64,000 nucleotides of DNA from Afipia carboxidovorans OM5 (GCF_000218565.1 NC_015684.1:310001-374000); one strand, 5' to 3'. Shown: positions 1 to 9,014, numbered from the stretch's first letter. Made by a program: numbers and translations. The notes: generated by a model from the letters alone, not told the origin.

Positions 1-1
1 T

Positions 2-3000
2 CAGAAATACGGCAAGGCGCTTTTCCGCAAAGCCGCTTCTCCGGCTGCACGGCTTTCCGCCATCACGAAAATCACCGGCCTCCTGCCGACGCACACGCGC
101 CGCTCCGAGGAAAGTCAGGCATTGCAGCAATTTTCGACGCCGACGCCGCTTGGGCTCGCCGCCGTGACCGCGGCCGCCATTGCGCCGGGCGACCTCGTGC
201 TTGAGCCGTCGGCCGGCACCGGGCTGCTCGCAATCCTCGCCCAGATCAGCGGCGGCGAACTTCTCCTCAACGAGCTGTCCGACGCCCGCGCCAATCTGCT
301 CGCCGCTCTCTTCCCAGCCATCGCCGTCTCGCGTTTCGACGCGGCCCAGATCGACGATCATCTCCCGCCGACCCACGCGCCCGCCGTCGTCATCATGAAC
401 CCGCCGTTCTCGGCCATGGCCCATGTCTCCGGCCGCATGAGTGATGCCGCCTATCGGCATGTCGCCTCGGCCCTGGCGCGTCTCGCCGACGGCGGCCGGC
501 TGGTCGCCATCACCGGCGCGAACTTCGGGCCCGAAATCCCGGCCTGGACCGACGCTTTCAGGCGGCTCCAGAAGTGTGGCCGCGTCGTCTTCACCGCAGC
601 GATCGACGGCTCGGTCTACGCTCGGCACGGCACGACGATCGAGACCCGGCTGACCGTCATCGACAAGCTCCCGGCTGACGATCCGGCCGTCTTCCCGGCC
701 TCTGCGGGCGTTGCGCCCGATGTCGCGACTCTGCTCGGCTGGGTCGAGGCTCAGGTCCCCTCACGCCTCGCTGCCGCTACGCCGTCAGCCCCGCCTGCCG
801 GTCCGGCCGCTCCACCGCGCATTGTGCGCGGCTATCTCGCGCGCGCCTCGGCGGCTCGCCCAGCCGCGTCGCTCGCCATTGAGCCGGAGGGGGCCGAACT
901 CGCCTATGAGACCGTCGACTGGACGCCGCCCGAGGGCGCGCGTCTCACCGAGGCGATCTACGAAGAATACGGGTTGCAGTCGATCCGCATCCCCGGCGCA
1001 CAGGCGCATCCGACCAAGCTCGTGCAGTCGGCGGCCATGGCCAGCATCGCGCCGCCCAAGCCGAGCTACCGGCCGATGCTGCCGGCGAACATCTGCGATC
1101 TCCTGTCCGACGCCCAGCTCGAAACCGTCATCTTCGCCGGCGAAGCCCATTCCGACTTCCTCGCCGGATCATGGACGGTCGATGAGACCTTCGATCTGGT
1201 GAAGGCTGCTCCCCCCGACGCCGAAAACGCCTTGCGCTTCCGGCGCGGCTACATGCTCGGCGACGGGACCGGCGCCGGTAAGGGCCGCCAATCAGCGGGC
1301 ATCATCCTCGACAACTGGCTGCGCGGCCGCCGCAAGGCGGTCTGGGTCTCGAAATCCGACAAGCTGATCGAGGACGCGCAGCGCGACTGGTCAGCGCTCG
1401 GCATGGAACGGCTGCTGGTCACGCCCCTCTCGCGCTTCCCGCAGGGCAAGCCCATCACCCTGTCGGAAGGCATCCTATTTACGACCTACGCCACGCTACG
1501 CTCCGACGACCGCGGCGAGAAGGTTTCGCGCGTCCGGCAGATCGTCGATTGGTTGGGCTCCGATTTCGATGGAGCCATCATCTTCGACGAGGCGCACGCC
1601 ATGCAGAACGCCGCTGGCGGCAAGGGAGAACGCGGCGATGTCGCCGCCTCGCAGCAGGGCCGCGCAGGCTTGCGCCTCCAGCACGCCTTGCCGAACGCGC
1701 GCGTGACCTATGTCTCCGCCACCGGCGCCACCACGGTCCACAACCTCGCCTATGCGCAGCGCCTCGGCCTCTGGGGCGGCGAGGACTTCCCCTTCGCCAC
1801 CCGCGCCGAATTCGTCGAAGCCATCGAGGACGGCGGCGTGGCGGCCATGGAGGTGCTCGCGCGCGATCTGCGTTCGCTCGGGCTCTACACCGCCCGGTCG
1901 CTCTCCTATGACGGCGTCGAATACGAGCTGATCGAACACCAGCTCACCGGCGAACAGCGCGGCATCTACGACGCCTACGCCGGAGCCTTCGCGGTCATCC
2001 ATAACAATCTCGATGCGGCGATGCAGGCCGCCAACATCACCGGCAGCGACGGCACGCTGAACAAGCAGGCCAAGTCCGCCGCTCGCTCGGCATTCGAGTC
2101 CGCCAAGCAGCGCTTCTTCGGCCATCTGCTCACGTCGATGAAGACGCCGACGCTGATCCGTTCGATCGAAGGCGATCTCGATGCGGGCCATGCTGCCGTG
2201 ATTCAGATCGTCTCGACCGGCGAAGCCTTGATGGAACGTCGGCTGGCGGAGATTCCGACCGATGAATGGAACGACGTGCGCGTGGACATCACGCCGCGGG
2301 AATACGTCCTGGACTATCTCGCCCATTCCTTCCCGGTGCAGCTCTACGAGCCCTTCACCGACTCGGAGGGCAATCTGTCGTCGCGTCCCGTCTATCGGGA
2401 TGGCCAGCCTGTCGAGAGCAGGGAAGCCGTCGCCCGTCGCAACGATCTGATCGAACGGCTCGCATCGCTCCCGCCAGTCCCTGGCGCGCTCGACCAGATC
2501 GTGCAGCGTTTCGGAACGGAGACGGTCGCGGAGGTGACGGGCCGATCGCGGCGCATCGTGCGCAAGGGCCATCGCCTCGTCGTCGAGAACCGCGCGCCAT
2601 CGGCGAACCTCGCCGAGACCAGCGCCTTCATGGACGATCAGAAGCGCATCCTCGTCTTCTCGGACGCGGGCGGCACCGGGCGTAGCTATCACGCCGCACT
2701 CTCCGCGCGGAATCAGCGCCTGCGCGTTCACTATCTATTGGAACCGGGCTGGAAGGCGGACGCCGCCATTCAGGGCCTCGGTCGCACCAACCGCACCAAC
2801 CAGGCGCAGCCACCGCTGTTCCGACCGATCGCCACGGATGTGCAAGCGGAGAAGCGCTTCCTCTCCACTATCGCCCGCCGCCTCGACACGCTGGGCGCGA
2901 TCACGCGCGGCCAGCGCCAGACCGGCGGACAGGGCCTGTTCCGGCCCGAGGACAATCTGGAATCGACCTACGCGCGCGATGCCCTTCGCCAGCTCTATCT

Positions 3001-4081
3001 CCAGATCGTGCGGGGCAAGGTCGAGGGCTGCTCGCTCCAGCGTTTCGAGGACGCCACCGGCCTGAAACTGATGGATGCCAACGGCATCAAGGATGAGTTG
3101 CCGCCGATTACGACCTTCCTCAACCGGCTGCTCGCCCTCACCATCGAGCTGCAAGGCATCCTGTTCACCGCCTTCGAACTTCTGCTCGAGGCGAAGGTGG
3201 CGGGCGCGATCGCCAGTGGTGTCTATGACATCGGACTGGAGACGCTGACGGCGGAGAGCTTCGTCGTCACCAAGCGGACCACCATCTACACCCATCCCGC
3301 GACGGGGGCGGAAGCGCGTCTTCTCAGCCTTGTCGAGCGCCGCCGCAATCGGCCGACGTCGACGGAGAGCGCGCTGGCTTGGCTGGACGATCCGCATGCC
3401 CGGCTGCTCGTGAATGAGCGCTCTGGCCGAGCCGCCGTACAGATTCCGGCGCCGTCGCTCATGCTCGATGATGGCGAGATTGAAAGCCGCGTGCGGCTGA
3501 TCCGGCCGATGGAGCAGCATCACGCCTCGCTGAAAATGATGGCCGACAGCCACTGGCGGGAGGTCGATCGCGAGGCCTTCGCCGCCATCTGGCAGCGCGA
3601 GGTGTCGGAGGTCCCGACTTTCGCCGAGAGCACGATCCATATGGTCAGCGGCCTGTTGCTGCCCGTCTGGAAGCGCCTGCCCAACGAGTCGACGCGCGTC
3701 TATCGCCTTCAGACCGATGACGGCGAGCGCATCATCGGCCGACGCGTCTCACCGGCCTGGGCCGCCAACGCTGCCTCGACCGGCGCGACCAACCTCGGCG
3801 TGGAGGACGCCTATGCGGCCCTGATCGACGGCCGCACCATTCTCGACCTTGCCGAAGGCCTTCAGCTTCGCCGTGCCCGTGTCATGGGCGCGAACCGCAT
3901 CGAACTCTCCGGATTCACGGACGCGATGCGCGACCGGCTGCGGAGCTACGGGCTGTATAGCGAGATCATCTCGTGGAAGCTGCGCTTCTTCGTGCCCGTC
4001 GACGCTACCGGCCCGACCATCCTCGGAAAGCTGCTCGACACCTATCCGCTGTCGCGCATCTCCGAGCGGGAGGCGGCATGA
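2..4081 (+). CDS. Strawberry-notch-type helicase/methyltransferase fusion, 5' end outside window
   Basis: The frame is open from base 2, so the gene begins upstream of the window and the TTG at 122 is only an internal codon. Counting residues from base 2, an N-terminal SAM-dependent methyltransferase domain shows motif I EPSAGTG (about 68) and a catalytic NPPF motif (about 133) of the N6-adenine type. A superfamily 2 ATPase follows, with Walker A GDGTGAGKG (about 420), a DEAH box in FDEAH (about 528) and a motif VI-like GRTNRTNQ near 920. This fusion is known from alphaproteobacterial conjugative elements and plasmids, usually annotated as strawberry notch-like. A role in methylating or remodelling element DNA is inference; the substrate is unknown. 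Its stop overlaps the next start (ATGA), so the two genes are probably co-translated. Confidence 0.88.
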   Translation, partial: QKYGKALFRKAASPAARLSAITKITGLLPTHTRRSEESQALQQFSTPTPLGLAAVTAAAIAPGDLVLEPSAGTGLLAILAQISGGELLLNELSDARANLLAALFPAIAVSRFDAAQIDDHLPPTHAPAVVIMNPPFSAMAHVSGRMSDAAYRHVASALARLADGGRLVAITGANFGPEIPAWTDAFRRLQKCGRVVFTAAIDGSVYARHGTTIETRLTVIDKLPADDPAVFPASAGVAPDVATLLGWVEAQVPSRLAAATPSAPPAGPAAPPRIVRGYLARASAARPAASLAIEPEGAELAYETVDWTPPEGARLTEAIYEEYGLQSIRIPGAQAHPTKLVQSAAMASIAPPKPSYRPMLPANICDLLSDAQLETVIFAGEAHSDFLAGSWTVDETFDLVKAAPPDAENALRFRRGYMLGDGTGAGKGRQSAGIILDNWLRGRRKAVWVSKSDKLIEDAQRDWSALGMERLLVTPLSRFPQGKPITLSEGILFTTYATLRSDDRGEKVSRVRQIVDWLGSDFDGAIIFDEAHAMQNAAGGKGERGDVAASQQGRAGLRLQHALPNARVTYVSATGATTVHNLAYAQRLGLWGGEDFPFATRAEFVEAIEDGGVAAMEVLARDLRSLGLYTARSLSYDGVEYELIEHQLTGEQRGIYDAYAGAFAVIHNNLDAAMQAANITGSDGTLNKQAKSAARSAFESAKQRFFGHLLTSMKTPTLIRSIEGDLDAGHAAVIQIVSTGEALMERRLAEIPTDEWNDVRVDITPREYVLDYLAHSFPVQLYEPFTDSEGNLSSRPVYRDGQPVESREAVARRNDLIERLASLPPVPGALDQIVQRFGTETVAEVTGRSRRIVRKGHRLVVENRAPSANLAETSAFMDDQKRILVFSDAGGTGRSYHAALSARNQRLRVHYLLEPGWKADAAIQGLGRTNRTNQAQPPLFRPIATDVQAEKRFLSTIARRLDTLGAITRGQRQTGGQGLFRPEDNLESTYARDALRQLYLQIVRGKVEGCSLQRFEDATGLKLMDANGIKDELPPITTFLNRLLALTIELQGILFTAFELLLEAKVAGAIASGVYDIGLETLTAESFVVTKRTTIYTHPATGAEARLLSLVERRRNRPTSTESALAWLDDPHARLLVNERSGRAAVQIPAPSLMLDDGEIESRVRLIRPMEQHHASLKMMADSHWREVDREAFAAIWQREVSEVPTFAESTIHMVSGLLLPVWKRLPNESTRVYRLQTDDGERIIGRRVSPAWAANAASTGATNLGVEDAYAALIDGRTILDLAEGLQLRRARVMGANRIELSGFTDAMRDRLRSYGLYSEIISWKLRFFVPVDATGPTILGKLLDTYPLSRISEREAA

Positions 4082-5121
4082 TGGCACGGATCGACGCCTC
4101 CGATCTGGCGCACCGTCTCGGCCGGCAGGCCGAGGCGGTCTGCCGCCACTACCTTTCCAACGGTCGCCGTCAGGGCGGCTATTGGCAGGTTGGCGACGTT
4201 CGCAACGCCAAGGGCCGCTCGATGTTCGTGCGGCTCCGCGATACGCCGAAGGGCCCAGCGGGCAAATGGAACGATGCGGCCACGGACGAGCATGGCGACC
4301 TGCTCGACGTGATCCGGGAATCGCTCGGCCTCATCGACTTCACCGATGTCGTCGAAGAAGCGCGCAGCTTCCTCAGCATGCCGCAACCCGAACCACGACC
4401 GGCGCCATCACGACAGGGCAGAGCGCCAGCCCCATCGGGATCGTCTGAGGCGGCGCGCCGCCTCTTCGCCATGTCGCAGCCGATCGCGGGCACCATCGTG
4501 GAAACGTATCTCCGTAAACGCGGGATTACGGCTTTGCACGGAACCGGCAGCCTGCGCTTTCATCCGAGATGCTATTACCGGCCCGAGGATGACGGCCCGA
4601 CCGAAACCTGGCCGGCGATGATCGCCGCGGTCACCGATCTGGGCGGCACGATCACCGGAGCCCATCGTACCTGGCTCTCGCCCGACGGCTCCGACAAGGC
4701 GCCGATCGACACGCAGCGCAAGGCAATGGGCGATCTGCTCGGTCATGCCGTCCGCATCGGCGTGCCCGGCGATGTGATGGCGGCCGGCGAAGGCATCGAA
4801 ACCATGCTGTCGTTGCGTCAGGTCATGCCCGACATGGCGATCGCGCCCGCGCTCTCGGCGGCGCACCTTGCCGCCATCCTGTTCCCGTTGACGCTTCGCA
4901 GGCTCTACATCGTCCGCGACAACGATCCGGCAGGAGACGGCGCGCGGGACAATCTGATCGAACGCGCCAATGCGGCGGGGATCGAAGCGATCGTGCTTTC
5001 GCCGGTGCTCGGGGACTGCAACGAAGATCTGCGCCTGCTTGGACTCGATGCGCTCCGGTCGGGAATCCGCGTGCAGCTCGCCCCCCAGGACGTCGCTCGC
5101 TTCATGGCGATCGCAGCATAG
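4078..5121 (+). CDS. Toprim domain protein (primase-like)
   Basis: A 347-residue protein. The start at 4078 was chosen because it overlaps the upstream stop as ATGA; a longer frame exists but would run deep into the previous gene. The C-terminal half carries a Toprim fold: a conserved glutamate in GEGIET (about residue 242) and an acidic RDNDPAGDGA motif (about 280) where Toprim proteins bind magnesium. The N-terminal part (KWNDAATDEHGDLLDV) matches the zinc-ribbon or DUF7146-like region found with Toprim proteins on mobile elements. Such proteins are usually taken for DnaG-like primases that start DNA synthesis on the transferred strand, but no primase activity is shown here. It forms a two-gene unit with the methyltransferase/helicase fusion. 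Confidence 0.88.
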   Translation: MMARIDASDLAHRLGRQAEAVCRHYLSNGRRQGGYWQVGDVRNAKGRSMFVRLRDTPKGPAGKWNDAATDEHGDLLDVIRESLGLIDFTDVVEEARSFLSMPQPEPRPAPSRQGRAPAPSGSSEAARRLFAMSQPIAGTIVETYLRKRGITALHGTGSLRFHPRCYYRPEDDGPTETWPAMIAAVTDLGGTITGAHRTWLSPDGSDKAPIDTQRKAMGDLLGHAVRIGVPGDVMAAGEGIETMLSLRQVMPDMAIAPALSAAHLAAILFPLTLRRLYIVRDNDPAGDGARDNLIERANAAGIEAIVLSPVLGDCNEDLRLLGLDALRSGIRVQLAPQDVARFMAIAA

Positions 5122-5466
5122 CCGGTATCTGAAAGCGAGGCGGCCCGGCGCCGCCTTGCTCCCTGGCTGCTGGACCCGTCAGAGGGATCACGCCTCGGCC
5201 TTCGAGAGGGCGATCGGCCGTCAGCCGGGCCGGATCGGCAATGGCTGCGGCCGACGATTTTCCGGCGGCGCATGTCCACCCCACGCGGCAGGCCGCGCGG
5301 GGACCCCGAACCCGCGCCTTTCCATCGCGAAACAAAATCGGCGGCCTACGCGATCCTCCGCTGACGCTTCGGCCCTGCGCCTTGCTCCGGGTGCAGGTCC
5401 GACCCGCCCGACGGCTTCGTCGCCATGAAGGCCGCGACGGTCGCGGTCCAACCGACGGAGCATCCC
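5122..5466 (+). promoter_or_regulatory. Non-coding leader upstream of the DUF2493 gene (leader copy A from 5325)
   Basis: No convincing gene lies in these 345 bases. The segment from TCGCGAAACAA (5325-5335) to the start codon at 5467 resembles the segment 8348-8487 in front of the DUF736 gene. Both share that 11-mer, then a CATCCTCCGC/GATCCTCCGC block, then a TCGCCAT...GAGGCCGC-like block, and they sit 142 and 140 bases before their start codons. A shared transcribed leader or operator is inferred. Confidence 0.45.
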
Positions 5467-6393
5467 ATGAACGAGCACGACGACTTCGAACCGCACCACG
5501 ACTCGTCTCCCACCAACGACATGCTGCAGGAACTCCAGCTCTACGGCTACCGCCCCTCCGAGGACGAACCCGATCCCCGCCCGGTTCCGGAAGACCGCGT
5601 CATCGAAGGAGCCGTCGCAGACATCTTCGACGCCCTCATCGCCACCCTGGCCGACACCAGCCTCGATCACGACCTCAACGAACTGCTCTGGTCGACCGTC
5701 AATATGTTCCACCGCGCCGTCAGCCGCGTCGAAGATACGCTCGACGACAACGAACAGGGCCAGAAGCGCCTCCAGCGCGAACAGGACGGATCCGAGGTCA
5801 AGTCGCTGCAGCTCGAGAACCTGATCGACATGGGCAAGAGCCTGATCGAACGCCGCGACAGCCTGGAAGTCTTCCGCGAAAGCGCCGCCGAGCATTACCT
5901 TCGCGTCACCGGCTCGCCGTGGTCGCCCCGGACCGGATCACGGGTCAACCATCGCCATCTCACCGCCGCGATGATCGACAGCCGCGACTTCCTCGCCGCC
6001 AAGCGACGCGCGGAAACCGAGCTGCTGGTTCCGGCCGGGCCGAAGATCGCCTTCTCCGGCGGCGACACCACCGACCACCAGGCCATCTGGACCAAGCTCG
6101 ACCAGATCCACGCCAAGCACCCCGACATGGTGCTGATGCACGGCGGTACGCCCAAAGGCGCCGAGAAGATCGCCGCCCGCTGGGCCGACAGCCGCAAAGT
6201 GCCGCAGATCGCCTTCAAGCCCGACTGGACGAAGCACGGCAAGGCCGCGCCCTTCAAGCGCAACGATCAGATGCTGACCGTCATGCCGATCGGCGTCGTG
6301 ATCTTCCCCGGAACGGGCATTCAGGACAATCTCGCCGACAAGGCCCGCAAGCTGGGTATTCCGGTCTATCGGTTCGGATCGGGCGGCGCGTAA
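5467..6393 (+). CDS. DUF2493 (SLOG-like) domain protein
   Basis: A 308-residue protein. ATG 5467 is preferred over the upstream in-frame ATG 5425, which lies inside the conserved leader. The N-terminal 180 residues are acidic and helical. The C-terminal part, from KIAFSGGDTTDHQAIW onward with VLMHGGTPKGAEKIAARWA and a closing VVIFPGTGIQDN, matches the DUF2493/YpsA-like SLOG Rossmann domain, which binds nucleotides or nucleotide-derived ligands. This protein is a regular backbone gene of DUF736/TraG-type ICEs in alphaproteobacteria. What it does for the element is not known. Confidence 0.85.
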   Translation: MNEHDDFEPHHDSSPTNDMLQELQLYGYRPSEDEPDPRPVPEDRVIEGAVADIFDALIATLADTSLDHDLNELLWSTVNMFHRAVSRVEDTLDDNEQGQKRLQREQDGSEVKSLQLENLIDMGKSLIERRDSLEVFRESAAEHYLRVTGSPWSPRTGSRVNHRHLTAAMIDSRDFLAAKRRAETELLVPAGPKIAFSGGDTTDHQAIWTKLDQIHAKHPDMVLMHGGTPKGAEKIAARWADSRKVPQIAFKPDWTKHGKAAPFKRNDQMLTVMPIGVVIFPGTGIQDNLADKARKLGIPVYRFGSGGA

Positions 6394-6530
6394 GCGCCGC
6401 CCTCGGCTGTTGCCTCCAACCGACGTCGACGTGCCCGAAGGTCGGAACTCCGCCATGCCTCGTGTAAATCAATGCAAATCAGGCGCAGCAACCGGGTTGG
6501 ATATTTCTGATATCTTGGCATCTTGGCGCG

Positions 6531-6983
6531 ATGCCGGACCTTCTACCATTCCCAGATGACTTCGCGCCGGACCTTCATCTCTCCGAGACGTTCCGGCGAA
6601 ACGCCATGTCTCAACTCGACTGCGCCGTCTGGGCGGCCAAGAAATCCATCGATAGCCTAGCCCTTCACTCGATCGCCATCGCCACCGAGTTGTTGCTCAA
6701 ATCTCATCTGCTCCGCACCGCAAGCACCGACGCCTGGAACCGTGCGCAGATCGGTCACAATCTCGATCGGGCAGCCCGATACGCCGAACGCGCCGGTCTG
6801 AACCTGCCATCCCGACTCGCGCTCGTTGTCGATCAGCTTCATCCGTATTTTCAGCGCGGCGGATTTCAGCGCGGCGGTCCGCGAGCCTGGCCGGCGGGAT
6901 TTGCGGATGATGCCTGCGACATTGTGCGTGAACTCGCTCAAACGGTCTTTGATCATGCACGTCAGGACGCCCACGGCTCCTGA
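6531..6983 (+). CDS. HEPN-like domain protein
   Basis: A 150-residue, mostly alpha-helical protein. The stretch IATELLLKSHLL followed by RAQIGHNL resembles HEPN domains, where an ExxxK helix precedes a GH(N/D)L motif. Arg71 and His76 form an R-x4-H pair, the spacing of the catalytic motif in RNase HEPN toxins; the GHDL-type motif also occurs in HEPN proteins without RNase activity, so toxicity is not established. No nucleotidyltransferase (MNT) partner lies beside it. The promoter side has a short tandem ATCTTGGC repeat just before the ATG. HEPN assignment is by motif only. Confidence 0.6.
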   Translation: MPDLLPFPDDFAPDLHLSETFRRNAMSQLDCAVWAAKKSIDSLALHSIAIATELLLKSHLLRTASTDAWNRAQIGHNLDRAARYAERAGLNLPSRLALVVDQLHPYFQRGGFQRGGPRAWPAGFADDACDIVRELAQTVFDHARQDAHGS

Positions 6984-7176
6984 AGCGAAAACGACCACAC
7001 CCCATTGCGCTGATCCTTGGTCCGGCCGCGGGCCTGACGCCATCAACCCGTAAAGGGTCGGACTACGCGAGACGCGTGCCGCCGCTCCGGCTGCGCCTGC
7101 GCGGTGATTGCGGCCCACGGCCGGACACTTCGGGCGCCTGTCAGCGGGGGATGGTCCTCCGCTCAAAGCCGGAGCA

Positions 7177-7344
7177 ATGTCCTTCCCCGACGCCCACGCC
7201 TACGCCTTCAGCCTCGCCACCACCTTGATGGCCGTCATCGTCATCTTCCGAGCCGGCGACGGCACTCTCTCGGTCACAACCGCCAACGAGTTCGACGGCG
7301 ATGAAACCGAGATCGTCAGTGAGATCGATCCGTTCGCCCCATGA
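7177..7344 (+). CDS. Small hypothetical protein, 55 aa
   Basis: A short frame starting MSFPDAHAYAFSLATTLMAV, with one hydrophobic stretch (about residues 8-24) and an acidic tail. I do not recognise a family. The ATG at 7177 was preferred to the upstream GTG-type starts because the hydrophobic start is coherent from there. It lies between the HEPN-like gene and a membrane protein gene on the same strand. Coding status is uncertain. Confidence 0.4.
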   Translation: MSFPDAHAYAFSLATTLMAVIVIFRAGDGTLSVTTANEFDGDETEIVSEIDPFAP

Positions 7345-7395
7345 CGGGGCGACGGCCGTCCGGCCAAAGCGGATACCGATAGGTTTCCGTTCCCG

Positions 7396-7431
7396 ACGGC
7401 GCTATTCCCTGCTAGAATAGAGCAGCGCCGT
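7396..7431. promoter_or_regulatory. Inverted repeat upstream of membrane-protein gene
   Basis: ACGGCG-CTATTC and GAATAG-(AGCAG)-CGCCGT form a 12-bp stem, interrupted by a 5-base bulge, around a 7-base loop. It ends 49 bases before the ATG at 7481. It may be an operator or a leader hairpin. Confidence 0.4.
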
Positions 7432-7480
7432 GGTGGTGGTGGAGGCGCGACCGTCAGACCATTCTCACGGAGAAACCACC

Positions 7481-7921
7481 ATGATCTTCCTTGGCATTCT
7501 TCTCAGTTTCGCCGCCATTGGCTTCCTCTGCTGGCTGCTCTTAACGCTTGCCGTCTATGCGCTCCCGTTCTTCGTAGGCGTGAGCCTCGGCATGTGGGCG
7601 TATGGCACGGGCGCCGGATGGCTCGGCGCGATCATCGTCGGCTTCGTCGGGGCTGGTCTCACCTTCGGCGTCGGCCAGTTCCTGCTCGCCACCGTCCGCC
7701 CGATCTGGGCGCGCCTCCTGATCGCCATCGCCTTTGTCGCGCCTGCGGTGATCGCGGGTTTCCACGCCACCCATGGCGTCGTGAAACACACCATGCCGTC
7801 CGAGACCTGGCAGATCGTGTTCTCGATCATCGGAGCTGTCGCTGTCGGCGTGACCGCCTTCGCGCGGATCATCGGCATGGCGGCCTCCGACCCTTCGGCG
7901 GGCCAACTGTCTCGCGTCTGA
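7481..7921 (+). CDS. Multi-pass inner-membrane protein, unknown function
   Basis: A 146-residue hydrophobic protein with about four or five predicted membrane segments: residues 2-35 (LLSFAAIGFLCWLLLTLAV and following), 37-65, 73-95 and 108-130. ATG 7481 follows CACGGAGAAACCACC, which holds a purine-rich ribosome-binding site; the longer frame from 7430 would add a polar, non-membrane extension. No family is recognised. It lies in the backbone stretch between DUF2493 and DUF736. A role in entry exclusion or mating-pair stabilisation is possible but unsupported. Confidence 0.65.
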   Translation: MIFLGILLSFAAIGFLCWLLLTLAVYALPFFVGVSLGMWAYGTGAGWLGAIIVGFVGAGLTFGVGQFLLATVRPIWARLLIAIAFVAPAVIAGFHATHGVVKHTMPSETWQIVFSIIGAVAVGVTAFARIIGMAASDPSAGQLSRV

Positions 7922-8347
7922 TGCGGAAAGCCGTGAACGGCCCCGGCTAAGAGAGATATCACGTTCGTGTCCTTTCGGATGGCACAGAGCAGGCGAGCGC
8001 ACGGAATGCCAAGGCGAGTCCCGGGCAGGCGGCCGCGTATTGAGCGGATGGGGGAGCAGCGTTTGTAACGGCAAGCCGACCATCTCCGGCGAGCGGTGCG
8101 ATCTTGCTGTTGGCGTCTGGGACAGAGGTTGCGTGCGATGGCCCGGAATGAGGCGATGGAGTCGGTGACGTCCGGCGAGTCTTTGGCGGCAGCGTGTGGC
8201 CTGGGTCTCCGCGTTCTGTCCATTCAGCGACCGCTCCATACGGCCTCTTCAATGGCCTGATCTGGCCGAAGGACGGCTGCGCCTCGAGCGCCTATGCCAC
8301 AATGGCGCGTCGCGACTTTCTTCCCCTGCCGGCTGCGCCGTCATTCC
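7922..8347. other. Stretch without a supported gene
   Basis: Frames are open on both strands here because of the high GC content, but none has a good start or a recognisable product. The stretch runs directly into the leader of the DUF736 gene. Confidence 0.5.
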
Positions 8348-8487
8348 TCGCGAAACAACAAAGTCGCGCCTGCGCCATCCTCCGCGGTGCTCCGGTCGCA
8401 AGCGATGTGTCGTCGCCCGCCTCCGGCCTGCCGATCGCCATCGAGGCCGCAATGGTGCGGGCTCGAAAATGGATACGGAGACCTACA
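8348..8487 (+). promoter_or_regulatory. Leader copy B, upstream of DUF736 gene
   Basis: It begins with the 11-mer TCGCGAAACAA (8348-8358), is followed by CATCCTCCGC and a TCGCCATCGAGGCCGC block, and ends 140 bases later at the ATG. The same ordered blocks lie in front of the DUF2493 gene at 5325-5466. A common regulator or a structured 5' leader is inferred. Confidence 0.45.
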
Positions 8488-8814
8488 ATGGCCACCATCG
8501 GCACCTTCAAGAAGACCGCCTCGAACGAATACACCGGCGACATCGTCACCCTCAGCGTCCAGGCCAAGAACGTCCGCATCGTCCCCGACCTGCGCGCCAG
8601 CGGCGAGAACGCCCCCAGCCACCGGGTCCTGGTCGGCCGCGCCGAAATCGGCGCCGCCTGGTCCAAGCGCTCCAACGAGGGCCGCGAGTATCTGGGCCTC
8701 AAGCTTGACGATCCGAGCTTCAACGCCCCGATCTACGCCAACCTCTTCGACGACGAGGACGGCGACACCTTCTCCCTCATCTGGTCCCGGCCCAACGGCC
8801 GCCGCACCGACTGA
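8488..8814 (+). CDS. DUF736 family protein (first copy)
   Basis: A 108-residue protein starting MATIGTFKKTASNEYTGDI. ATG 8488 was chosen because the family starts there; the frame continues upstream through the non-coding leader. DUF736 proteins begin IGxF and have a core such as GAAWSKRSNEGREYLGLKLDDPSF, seen at residues 54-76. They are short beta-rich proteins found almost only in conjugative elements and plasmids of alphaproteobacteria, with no proven function. A second, diverged copy lies at 14111-14443. A strong hairpin follows the stop, so the gene is probably a single transcript. Confidence 0.92.
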   Translation: MATIGTFKKTASNEYTGDIVTLSVQAKNVRIVPDLRASGENAPSHRVLVGRAEIGAAWSKRSNEGREYLGLKLDDPSFNAPIYANLFDDEDGDTFSLIWSRPNGRRTD

Positions 8815-8823
8815 GGCGGACAA

Positions 8824-8847
8824 GGCCCCGGCCGAAAGGCCGGGGCC
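8824..8847 (+). terminator. Hairpin after DUF736
   Basis: GGCCCCGGCC and GGCCGGGGCC form a perfect 10-bp stem closed by a GAAA tetraloop, starting 10 bases after the stop. There is no U-run behind it, so it may be a transcript-stabilising or Rho-assisted end rather than a canonical intrinsic terminator. Confidence 0.6.
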
Positions 8848-8947
8848 GCCACCGCATCTCGACCGAATCACCCGCGTCATCAAACGATAGTCCGAGTCGC
8901 GCACCGGCGTCGCCGATGCTCATTTCTGGTGACGTCGCGATCAAGAG

Positions 8948-8962
8948 CGACTATTTTAGTCG
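8948..8962. promoter_or_regulatory. Short inverted repeat in the XRE gene promoter
   Basis: CGACTA-TTT-TAGTCG is a perfect 6-bp dyad with a 3-base centre, 44 bases upstream of the XRE start codon and in an AT-rich patch. An operator or the core promoter of the repressor gene is likely. Confidence 0.45.
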
Positions 8963-8994
8963 TAGTTCTGGAGTGCGTATTGGCCCTGATGGGA

Positions 8995-9014
8995 GGTGAT
9001 CATGCATGATCACC
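8995..9014. promoter_or_regulatory. 20-bp perfect palindrome over the start codon of the XRE regulator
   Basis: The half-site GGTGATCATG is followed directly by its reverse complement CATGATCACC. The palindrome includes the ribosome-binding site (GGAGGTGAT) and the ATG at 9006. Binding there would block transcription or translation of the regulator itself, so it is a candidate autoregulatory operator. An RNA hairpin occluding the start is the alternative. Confidence 0.6.

Noticed and set aside
1496..2731. Long minus-strand frame opposite the helicase/methyltransferase gene
   Set aside because: Antisense shadow of a strongly coding GC-rich gene with clear domain motifs; its product has no recognisable features.
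5241..6467. 408-residue plus-strand frame over DUF2493
   Set aside because: Arg/Pro-rich out-of-frame translation of the DUF2493 gene.
8820..8900. Canonical intrinsic terminator after DUF736
   Set aside because: The stem is perfect but no U-run follows, so it is reported only as a hairpin with reduced confidence.
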